From positions 2,232,001 through 2,296,000 of the forward strand of contig NW_027480481.1 of NCBI RefSeq assembly GCF_051401765.1: DNA of 64,000 bases, written 5' to 3'. The translations under genes and the position numbers were made by a program. The notes under the pieces were generated by a model. It was given only the letters and a program-made list of their open reading frames with translations. It was not told where the DNA came from and searched no databases. Origin of the DNA: Calliopsis andreniformis (Eukaryota; Arthropoda; Insecta; Hymenoptera; Andrenidae). Positions 52,179 through 63,690 of the stretch are shown here, piece after piece. The stretch's first letter is position 1. Each line of letters opens with the position of its first letter.

Positions 52179-54448
52179 ATGCTCAATCCTCAATCCTCAA
52201 TTCTCAATCCTCAATCCTCAATCGTCAGGCTTCAATCCTCAATACTCAATCTTCAATCCTCAATCCTCAATCCTCATTCCTCAGTCGTCATTCTTCAATC
52301 CTCAATACCCAATCCTCAATCTTCAATCTTCAACCCTCAATCCTCAATTCTCAATCCTCAATCCTCAGTCCTCAGACCTCAAACATCAATCCTCAATCCT
52401 CAGCCCTCATCCTCAATCCTCAATCCTCATTCCTCAGTCATCAAACCTCAATCGTGAATCCTCAATCCTGAATCCACAATCTTCAGACCTCAGAACTGAA
52501 CAATCAGATGTCAATCCTCAATCCTCAATAGAATGTCATCAATTCACAGTTTTCAATACTCAATACTCAATCTGCAATCTTCAAATTTCTATCCACAAAC
52601 ATCAATTCTCATCACTCAACCCTCAACACTCAGTCCCCAATCCTCAACCTTCAATCCTCAATCCTCAATCCTCAATCCTCAATCCTCAGACCTGAAACAT
52701 AAATACTCAACCCTCAGTCCTCGTCCTCAATCCACAACCCTCAATCCTCGATCCTCAACCTTCAATCATCAATATTCAATCTTCAATCCTCAATCCTCAA
52801 TCCTCAATACCCAATCCTCAGTCTTCAATCCTCAATCCTCAATCCTCAATCCTCAATCTTCAATCCTCAATACTCAATCCTCAATCCTCAATCCTCAAAC
52901 CTCAATCCTTAATCCTCAATCGTCAGTCTTCAATCCTCAATATCCAACCCTCAATCTTCAATCCTCAATCCTCAATCCTCAATTATCAATCCTCAATCCC
53001 CAGTCCTCAATCCTCAATCCTCAATCCTCAAACCTCAATCCTCTGTCCTCAAACCTCAATCCTGAATCCTCAATACTGAATCCTCAATCTTCAGCACTCA
53101 GTCCTCAACAATCAGTTGTCAATCCTCAATCCTCAATAGAATGTCATCAATTCACATTTCTCAATACTCAATACTCAATTTGCAATCTTCAAATCTCTAT
53201 CCACAAATATCAATTCTCATCACTCAACCATCAACACTCAGTCCTCAATGTTCAATCCTCAATCCTCAATTCTCAATCGTCAATCCTCAATACTGAATCT
53301 TCAATCCTCAATCCTCAATCCTCAATCCTCAATCCACAATCCTCAATCCTCATTCATCAATTTTCAATCCTCAATACTCAACTTTCAATCCTCAATCCTT
53401 AATCCTCAATCGTCAGTCTTCAATCCTCAATATCCAACTTTCAATCTTCAATCCTCAATCCTCAATCCTCAATTCTCAATCCTCAATCCCCAGTCCTCAG
53501 TCCTCAAACTTCAATGCTCAAACCTTAGCCCACATCGTCAGTCCTCAATCCTCAATCCTCAATCTTCAATCCTCAATCCTCATACCTCAAACATCAACAC
53601 TCAACCCTCAGTCCTCGTCCTCAATCCACAACCCTCAATCCTCGATCGTCAATCTTCAATCCTCGTTCTTCCATCCTCAACACCCAATCCTCAATCTTCA
53701 ATCCTCAATCCTCAATGCTCAATTCTCAATCCTCAATCCTCAATCCTCAGACCTCAAACATCAATACTCAAGCCTCAGTCCTCGTCCTCAATCCACAACC
53801 ATCAATCCTCAATCCTCAATCTTCAATTATCAATATTCAATGTTCAGTACTCAATCCTAAATCCTCAATCCTCAATCCTTAATCCTCAATTTTCAATCCG
53901 CAATACCCAATCCTCAATCTTCAATCCTCAATCCTCAATCCTCAATCCTCAATCCTCGATCCTCAATCCTCAATCCTCAGTCCTCAAAACTCAAACCTGA
54001 ATCCTCAATCCTGAATCTTCAACCTTCAGAACTCAGTCCTCAACAATCAGTTGCCAATTCTCAATCCTCAATAGAATATAATCAACTCACAGTTTTCAAT
54101 ACTCAATACTGAATCTGCAATCTTCAAATTTCTATCCACAAACATCAATTCTCATCACTCAACCCTCAACACTCAGTCCCCAATCCTCAATCTTCAATCC
54201 TCAATACTCAATCCCCAATTCTCAATCCTCAATCTTCAATCCCCAATACTCAATCCTCAATCCTCAATCCACAATCCTGAATCTTCAATCCTCAATACTC
54301 AATTCTCATTCTTCAATCCTCAACACCCAATCCTCAATCTTCAATCCTCAATCCTCAATCCTCAATCCTCAATCCTCAATCCTCAATACTCAATCCTCAA
54401 TCTTCAATCCTCATTCTTCAATCCTCAACACCCAATCCTCAATCTTCA
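52179..54448 (+). repeat. HOR-B unit B1 (2,270 bp)
   Basis: The landmark ATG is at 52179. It has three cassettes: 52525 (TGTCATCAATTCACAG), 53132 (TGTCATCAATTCACATTTC) and 54068 (TATAATCAACTCACAG). Spacings are 607 and 936 bp, then 727 bp to the next unit. It is the reference for the HOR-B three-cassette layout. Confidence 0.86.
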
Positions 54449-56732
54449 ATGCTCAATCCTCAATCCTCAATTCTCAATCCTCAACCCTCAATCGTCAGGC
54501 TTCAATCCTCAATACTCAATCTTCAATCCTCAATCCTCAATCCTCATTCCTCAGTCCTCATTCTTCAATCCTCAATACCCAATCCTCAATCTCCAATCTT
54601 CAACCCTCAATCCTCAATTCTCAATCCTCAATCCTCAGTCCTCAGACCTCAAACATCAATCCTCAACCCTCAGCCCTCATCCTCAATCCTCAATCCTCAT
54701 TCCTCAGTCATCAAACCTCAATCGTGAATCCTCAATCCTGAATCCACAACCTTCAGACCTCAGAACTGAACAATCAGATGTCAATCCTCAATCCTCAATA
54801 GAATGTCATCAATTCACAGTTTTCAATACTCAATACTCAATCTGCAATCTTCGAATTTCTATCCACAAACATCAATTCTCATCACTCAACCCTCAACACT
54901 CAGTCCCCAATCCTCAACCTTCAATCCTCAATCCTCAATCCTCAATCCTCAATCCTCAGACCTGAAACATAAATACTCAACCCTCAGTCCTCGTCCTCAA
55001 TCCACAACCCTCAATCCTCGATCCTCAACCTTCAATCATCAATATTCAATCTTCAATCCTCAATCCTCAATCCTCAATACCCAATCCTCAGTCTTCAATC
55101 CTCTATCCTCAATCCTCAATCCTCAATCTTCAATCCTCAATACTCAATCCTCAATCCTCAATCCTCAAACCTCAATCCTTAATCCTCAATCGTCAGTCTT
55201 CAATCCTCAATATCCAACCCTCAATCTTCAATCCTCAATCCTCAATCCTCAATTATCAATCCTCAATCCCCAGTCCTCAATCCTCAATCCTCAATCCTCA
55301 AACCTCAATCCTCTGTCCTCAAACCTCAATCCTGAATCCTCAATACTGAATCCTCAATCTTCAGCACTCAGTCCTCAACAATCAGTTGTCAATCCTCAAT
55401 CCTCAATAGAATGTCATCAATTCACATTTCTCAATACTCAATACTCAATTTGCAATCTTCAAATCTCTATCCACAAATATCAATTCTCATCACTCAACCA
55501 TCAACACTCAGTCCTCAATGTTCAATCCTCAATACTCAATTCTCAATCGTCAATCCTCAATACTGAATCTTCAATCCTCAATCCTCAATCCTCAATCCTC
55601 AATCCACAATCCTCAATCCTCATTCATCAATTTTCAATCCTCAATACTCAACTTTCAATCCTCAATCCTCAAACCTCAATCATTAATCCTCAATCGTCAG
55701 TCTTCAATCCTCAATATCCAACTTTCAATCTTCAATCCTCAATCCTCAATCCTCAATTCTCAATCCTCACTCCCCAGTCCTCAGTCCTCAAACTTCAATG
55801 CTCAAACCTTAGCCCAAATCGTCAGTCCTCAATCCTCAATCCTCAATCTTCAATCCTCAATCCTCATACCTCAAACATCAACACTCAACCCTCAGTCCTC
55901 GTCCTCAATCCACAACCCTCAATCCTCGATCCTCAATCTTCAATCCTCGTTCTTCCATCCTCAACACCCAATCCTCAATCTTCAATCCTCAATCCTCAAT
56001 CCTCAATTCTCAATCCTCAATCCTCAATCCTCAGACCTCAAACATCAATACTCAAGCCTCAGTCCTCGTCCTCAATCCACAAACATCAATCCTCAATCCT
56101 CAATCTTCAATTATCAATATTCAATGTTCAGTACTCAATCCTAAATCCTCAATCCTCAATCCTTAATCCTCAATTTTCAATCCGCAATACCCAATCCTCA
56201 ATCTTCAATCCTCAATCCTCAATCCTCAATCCTCAATCCTCGATCCTCAATCCTCAATCCTCAGTCCTCAAAACTCAAACCTGAATCCTCAATCCTGAAT
56301 CTTCAACCTTCAGAACTCAGTCCTCAACAATCAGTTGCCAATTCTCAATCCTCAATAGAATATAATCAACTCACAGTTTTCAATACTCAATACTGAATCT
56401 GCAATCTTCAAATTTCTATCCACAAACATCAATTCTCATCACTCAACCCTCAACACTCAGTCCCCAATCCTCAATCTTCAATCCTCAATACTCAATCCCC
56501 AATTCTCAATCCTCAATCTTCAATCCCCAATACTCAATCCTCAATCCTCAATCCTCAATCCTGAATCCTCAATCCTCAATCCTCAATTCTCATTCTTCAA
56601 TCCTCAACACCCAATCCTCAATCTTCAATCCTCAATCCTCAATCCTCAATCCTCAATCCTCAATCCTCAATACTCAATCCTCAATCTTCAATCCTCATTC
56701 TTCAATCCTCAACACCCAATCCTCAATCTTCA
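54449..56732 (+). repeat. HOR-B unit B2 (2,284 bp)
   Basis: The landmark ATG is 2,270 bp after B1. Cassettes lie at 54795, 55402 and 56352 (spacings 607, 950, then 727). The 14-bp excess over B1 equals two heptamers and lies between the second and third cassettes. Confidence 0.86.
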
Positions 56733-58074
56733 ATGCTCAATCCTCAATCCTCAATTCTCAATCCTCAATCCTCAATCGTCAGGCTTCAATCCTCAATACT
56801 CAATCTTCAATCCTCAATCCTCAATCCTCATTCCTCAGTCCTCATTCTTCAATCCTCAATACCCAATCCTCAATCTTCAATCTTCAACCCTCAATCCTCA
56901 ATTCTCAATCCTCAATCCTCAGTCCTCAGACCTCAAACATCAATCCTCAACCCTCAGCCCTCATCCTCAATCCTCAATCCTCATTCCTCAGTCATCAAAC
57001 CTCAATCGTGAATCCTCAATCCTGAATCCACAATCTTCAGACCTCAGAACTGAACAATCAGATGTCAATCCTCAATCCTCAATAGAATGTCATCAATTCA
57101 CAGTTTTCAATACTCAATACTCAATCTGCAACCTTCAAATTTCTATCCACAAACATCAATTCTCATCACTCAACCCTCAACACTCAGTCCCCAATCCTCA
57201 ACCTTCAATCCTCAATCCTCAATCCTCAATCCTCAATCCTCAGACCTGAAACATAAATACTCAACCCTCAGTCCTCGTCCTCAATCCACAACCCTCAATC
57301 CTCGATCCTCAACCTTCAATCATCAATATTCAATCTTCAATCCTCAATCCTCAATCCTCAATACCCAATCCTCAGTCTTCAATCCTGAATCCTCAATCCT
57401 CAATCCTCAATCTTCAATCCTCAATACTCAATCCTCAATCCTCAATCCTCAAACCTCAATCCTTAATCCTCAATCGTCAGTCTTCAATCCTCAATATCCA
57501 ACCCTCAATCTTCAATCCTCAATCCTCAATCCTCAATTATCAATCCTCAATCCCCAGTCCTCAATCCTCAATCCTCAATCCTCGATCCTCAATCCTCAAT
57601 CCTCAGTCCTCAAAACTCAAACCTGAATCCTCAATCCTGAATCTTCAACCTTCAGAACTCAGTCCTCAACAATCAGTTGCCAATTCTCAATCCTCAATAG
57701 AATATAATCAACTCACAGTTTTCAATACTCAATACTGAATCTGCAATCTTCAAATTTCTATCCACAAACATCAATTCTCATCACTCAACCCTCAACACTC
57801 AGTCCCCAATCCTCAATCTTCAATCCTCAATACTCAATCCCCAATTCTCAATCCTCAATCTTCAATCCCCAATACTCAATCCTCAATCCTCAATCCTCAA
57901 TCCTGAATCCTCAATCCTCAATCCTCAATTCTCATTCTTCAATCCTCAACACCCAATCCTCAATCTTCAATCCTCAATCCTCAATCCTCAATCCTCAATC
58001 CTCAATCCTCAATACTCAATCCTCAATCTTCAATTCTCATTCTTCAATACTCAACACCCAATCCTCAATCTTCA
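56733..58074 (+). repeat. HOR-B unit B3, short form lacking one cassette (1,342 bp)
   Basis: Cassettes lie at 57079 and 57694 (615 bp apart), then 727 bp to the next unit. The second is the TATAATCAACTC type, so the middle CACATTTC cassette and 942 bp around it are missing. The join lies near 57,570, where TCAATCCTCGATCC follows CCCCAGTCCTCAATCC. Confidence 0.84.
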
Positions 58075-59029
58075 ATGCTCAATCCTCAATCCTCAATTCT
58101 CAATCCTCAATCCTCAATCGTCAGGCTTCAATCCTCAATACTCAATCTTCAATCCTCAATCCTCAATCCTCATTCCTCAGTCCTCATTCTTCAATCCTCA
58201 ATACCCAATCCTCAATCTTCAATCTTCAACCCTCAATCCTCAATTCTCAATCCTCAATCCTCAGTCCTCAGACCTCAAACATCAATCCTCAACCCTCAGC
58301 CCTCATCCTCAATCCTCAATCCTCATTCCTCAGTCATCAAACCTCAATCGTGAATCCTCAATCCTGAATCCACAATCTTCAGACCTCAGAACTGAACAAT
58401 CAGATGTCAATCCTCAATCCTCAATAGAATGTCATCAATTCACAGTTTTCAATACTCAATACTCAATCTGCAACCTTCAAATTTCTATCCACAAACATCA
58501 ATTCTCATCACTCAACCCTCAACACTCAGTCCCCAATCCTCAACCTTCAATCCTCAATCCTCAATCCTCAATCCTCAATCCTCAGACCTGAAACATAAAT
58601 ACTCAACCCTCAGTCCTCGTCCTCAATCCACAACCCTCAATCCTCGATCCTCAACCTTCAATCATCAATATTCAATCTTCAATCCTCAATCCTCAATCCT
58701 CAATACCCAATCCTCAGTCTTCAATCCTCAATCCTCAATCCTCAATCCTCAATCTTCAATCCTCAATACTCAATCCTCAATCCTCAATCCTCAAACCTCA
58801 ATCCTTAATCCTCAATCGTCAGTCTTCAATCCTCAATATCCAACCCTCATTCTTCAATCCTCAATCCTCAATCCTCAATTATCAATCCTCAATCCCCAGT
58901 CCTCAATCCTCAATCCTCAATCCTCAAACCTCAATCCTCTGTCCTCAAACCTCAATCCTGAATCCTCAATACTGAATCCTCAATCTTCAGCACTCAGTCC
59001 TCAACAATCAGTTGTCAATCCTCAATCCT
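58075..59029 (+). repeat. HOR-B unit B4, left part, ending in a chimeric cassette
   Basis: The landmark ATG is at 58075 and the first cassette at 58421. The text runs as a full HOR-B unit through CAGCACTCAGTCC and GTTGTCAATCC, which normally precede the CACATTTC cassette. The cassette at 59029 instead continues as the TATAATCAACTC type and leads into block C. The crossover lies between about 59,013 and 59,038. Confidence 0.83.
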
Positions 59030-60577
59030 CAATAGAATATAATCAACTCACAGTTTTCAATACTCAATACTCAATCTGCAATCTTCAAATTTCTATCCAC
59101 AAACATCAATTCTCATAACTCAACCCTCAACACTCAGTCCCCAATCCTCAATCTTCAATCCTCAATACTCAATCCCCAATTCTCAATCCTCAACATTCAA
59201 TCCTCAATACTCAATCCTCAGTCCTCAATCCTCAATCCTGAATCCTCAATCCTCAATCCTCAGTTTTCACTCTTCAATCCTCAATCCTCAATCGTCAATC
59301 CTCGATCCTCAATCGTCAGTCTTCAATCCTGAATACTCAATCTACAATCCTCAATCCTCAATCCTCAATCCTCAAACCTCATTCTACAATCCTCAATGCA
59401 CAATCCTCAATCCTCAATCCTCAATCTTCAATCCCCAATACTCAATCTTCAATCCTCAATCCTCAATACTCAATCCTCAATCCTCATTCTTCAATCCTCA
59501 ATACCGAATCCTCAATCTTCAATCCACAATCCCCAATCCTCAGTTCGCAATCCTCAATCCTCAATCCTCAGACCTCAGGCATCAATACTCTACCCTCAGT
59601 CCTCGTCCTCAATCCAGAACCCACAATCCTCAATCCTCAATCTTCATTCATCAATATTCAACCTTCTATCCTCAATCCTCAATCCTCAATCCTCAATCCC
59701 CAATACTCAATCTTCAATCCTCAACACCCAATCCTCAATCTTCCATCCTCAATCCTCAATCCTCAATCCTCAATCTTCAAACCTCAATCCTCTGTCCGCA
59801 AACCTCAATCCTGAATCCTCAATACTGAATTCTCAATCTTCAGCACTCAGTCCTCAACAATCAGTTGTCAATACTCAATCCTCAATAGAATGTCATCAAT
59901 TCACATTTTTCAATACTCAATACTCAATCTGCCATCTTCAAATCTCTATCCACAAACATCAATTCTCATCACTCAACCATCAACACTCAGTCCTCAATGT
60001 TCAATCCTCAATCCTCAATTCTCAATCGTCAATCCTCAATAATAAATCTTCAATCCTCAATCCTCAATCCTCAATCCTCAATCCTCAATCCTCAATCCCA
60101 AATCTTCAATTTTCAATCCTCAATTCTCAATACTCAATAGAATATCCTGAATTCTCAGGATTCAATACTCAAACCTCAACACTCAACCCTCAATCCTCTA
60201 TCCTCTATCCTCAATCCTCAATCTTCAATCCTCAATACTCAATCTTCAATCCTCCTTTCTAAATCCTCAATCCTCGATCCTGAATCCTCAATCGTCTTGC
60301 TTCAATCCTCAATACCCAATCCTCGGTCTTCAATCTTCAATCCTCATTCCTCAATTCTCAATCCTCAGTCCTCAGTCCTCAGACCTCAAACCTCAATTAC
60401 CAATCCGCAGCCCTCATCCTCATTCCTCACTCCTCAATCGTCAATCCTCAATCCTCAATCCTCAACCCTCAATCCTCAATGTTCAGTCCTCAATACCCAA
60501 TCCTCAGTCTTCAATCCTCAATCCTCAATCCTCAACCCTCAATCTTCAATCCTCAATCCTCAGTCCTCAAACCTCAA
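59030..60577 (+). repeat. Duplicated block C, copy 2
   Basis: It repeats 41655-43202 at offset 17,375. Cassettes lie at 59029, 59882 and 60134. A few substitutions separate the copies, for example TGCACAATCC at 59,397 against TGCACGATCC at 42,022. Confidence 0.83.
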
Positions 60578-61659
60578 TTCTGAATCCTCATTCCTGAACC
60601 CTCAATCTTCAGACCTCAGACCTGAACAATCAGATGTCAATCCTCAATCCTCAATAGAATATCATCAATTCACAGTTTTCAATACTCAATCCTCAATCGT
60701 CAACCTTCAATCCTCAATGCTCAATCTTCAATCCTCAATACTCAATCCTCAATCCTCAATCCTCAATCTTCAATCCCCAATACTCAATCTTCAATCCTCA
60801 ATCCTCAATACTCAATCCTCAATCCTCATTCTTCAATCCTCAATACCCAATCCTCAATCTTCAATCCACAATCCCCAATCCTCAGTTCGCAATCCTCAAT
60901 CCTCAATCCTCAGACCTCAGGCATCAATACTCTACCCTCAGTCCTCGTCCTCAATCCAGAACCCTCAATCCTCAATACTCAATCTTCATTCATCAATATT
61001 CAACCATCTATCCTCAATCCTCAATCCTCAATCCTCAATCCCCAATACTCAATCTTCAATCCTCAACACCCAATCCTCAATCTTCAATCCTCAATCCTCA
61101 ATCCTCAATCCTCAATCTTCAAACCTCAATCCTCTGTCCTCAAACCTCAATCCTGAATCCTCAATACTGAATTCTCAATCTTCAGCACTCAGTCCTCAAC
61201 AATCAGTTGTCAATCCTCAATCCTCAATAGAATGTCATCAATTCACATTTTTCAATACTCAATACTCAATCTGCAATCTTCAAATCTGTATCCACAAACA
61301 TCAATTCTCATCACTCAACCATCAACACTCAGTCCTCAATGTTCAATCCTCAATCCTCAATTCTCAATCGTCAATCCTCAATAATAAATCTTCAACCCTC
61401 AATCCTCAATCCTCAATCCTCAATCCTCAATCATCAATTTTCAATCCTCAATCTTCAATCCTCAATCCTCAGTCCTCAAACGTCAATTCTGAATCCTCAA
61501 TCCTGAACCCACAATCTTCAGACCTCAGACCTGAACAATCAGATGTCAATCCTCAATCCTCAATAGAATATCATCAATTCACAGTTATCAATACTCAATC
61601 CTCAATCGTCAACCTTCAATCCTCAATGCTCAATCTTCAATCCTCAGTCCTCAATTCTC
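60578..61659 (+). repeat. Local duplications of block C material
   Basis: About 60,738-61,435 repeats 59,396-60,093 at offset 1,342 (GCATC at 59579 and 60921, AATGTTC at 59996 and 61338). About 61,455-61,645 repeats 60,545-60,735 at offset 909 (cassettes 60651 and 61560). Cassettes lie at 60651, 61224 and 61560. No gene is seen. Confidence 0.72.
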
Positions 61660-63690
61660 AATCCTCAGTCCTCAGACCTCAAACATCAATCCTCAACCCT
61701 CAGCCCTCATCCTCAATCCTCAATCCTCAATCTTCAATCCTCAGTCCACAATCCTCATGCCTCAATCCTCAATCCTCATTCCTCAGTCATCAAACCTCAA
61801 TCCTGAATCCTCAATCCTGAATCCTCAATCTCCAGACCTCAGTCCTCAACAATCAGTTGTCATTCCTCAATCCTCAATAGAATATCCTCAATGCACAGCT
61901 TTTAATACTCACTACTCAATCTGCAATCTTCCAACGTGTATCCACAAGCATCAATTTTCACCACTCAACCCTCAGCACTCATTCCTCAATGTTCAATCCT
62001 CAATCCTCAGCTCTCAATCTTCGATCCTCAATACTGAACCTTCACACCTCAATCCTCAATTCTCAATCATCAATCCTCATTCCTCAATCCTCATACCTCA
62101 AACATCAATATTCAACCCTCAGTCATCGTCCTCAATCCACAAACCTCAATCCTCAACCCTCAATCTTCAATCATCAATATTCAATCATCAATCCTCAATA
62201 CTCAATCCTAAATCCTCAATCCTCAATCCTCAATCCTCAATCCTCAATCTTCAATCCTCAATCCTCAGTCCTCAAACCACAATTCTGAATCCTCAATCCT
62301 GAATCCTCAATCTTCAGCCCTCAGTCCTCAACAATCAGTTGTCATTCCTCAATCCTCAATAGAATATCCTCAATTCACAGCTTTTAATACTCAATACTCA
62401 ACCTGCAATCTTCCAACGTGTATCCACAAACATCAATTTTCACCACTCAGCCCTCAGCACTCATTCCTCAATGTTGAATCCTCAATCCTCAGCTCTCAAT
62501 CTTCGATCCTCAATACTGAACCTTCAATCCTCAATTCTCAATTCTCAATCCTCAATCCTAAACCCTCATTCTTCAACCCTCAATACACAATCCTCAATCT
62601 TCAGTCCTCAATCCTCAATCCTCAATTCTCAATTCTCAATCCTCAATCCTCAATCCTCAATCCTCATACCTCAAACATCAATATTCAACCCTCAGTCCTC
62701 GTCCTCAAACCACAAACCTCAATCCTCAACCCTCAATCTTCAATCATCAATATTCAATCTTCAATCCTCAATACTCAATCTCAATCCTCAATCCTCAATC
62801 CTCAATCTTCCATCCCCAATACTCAATCTTCAATCCACAATCCTCAATACTCAACCCTCAATCCTCATTCTTCAATCCTCAATACCCAATCCTCAATCTT
62901 CAATCCACAATCCCCAATCCTCAGTACGCAATCCTCAATCCTCAATCCTCAGACCTCAGGTATCAATACTCTACCCTCAGTCCTCGTCCTCAATCCACAA
63001 CCCTGAATCCTCAATCCTCAATCTTCATTCATCAATATTCAACCTTCTATCCTCAATCCTCAATCCTCAAACCTCAATCCTCAATCCTCAATCTTCAATC
63101 CTCAACACCCAATCCTCAATCTTCAATCCTCAATCCTCAATCCTCAATCCTCAATCCTCAAACCTCAATCCTCTGTCCTCAAACCTCAATCCTGAATCCT
63201 CAATACTGAATCCTCAATCTTCAGCACTCAGTCCTCAACAATCAGTTGTCAATCCTCAGTCCTCAATAGAATGTCATCAATTCACATTTCTCAATACTCA
63301 ATACTCAATCTGCAATCTTCAAATCTCTATCCAGAAATATCAATTCTTATCACTCAACCATCAACACTCAGTCCTCAATGTTCAATCCTCAATCCTCAAT
63401 TCTCAATCGTCAATCCTCAATACTGAATCTTCAATCCTCAATCCTCAATCCTCAATCCTCAATCCACAATCCTCAATCCTCAATCATCAATTTTCAATCC
63501 TCAATACTCAACTTTCAATCCTCAATCCTCAAACCTCAATCCTTAATCCTCAATCGTCAGTCTTCAATCCTCAATATCCAACTTTCAATCTTCAATCCTC
63601 AATCCTCAATCCTCAATTCTCAATCCTCAATCCCCAGTCCTCAGTCCTCAAACTTCAATGCTCAAACCATAGCCCACATCGTCAGTCCTC
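61660..63690 (+). repeat. Duplicated block D, copy 2 (with 181-bp addition)
   Basis: It repeats 49,480-51,330. The 301-bp duplicated cassette pair is again present, at 61874 and 62356, but now 482 bp apart because the 181-bp addition lies between them. The added stretch resembles 50,300-50,410. A cassette at 63263 corresponds to 50902. Confidence 0.78.
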
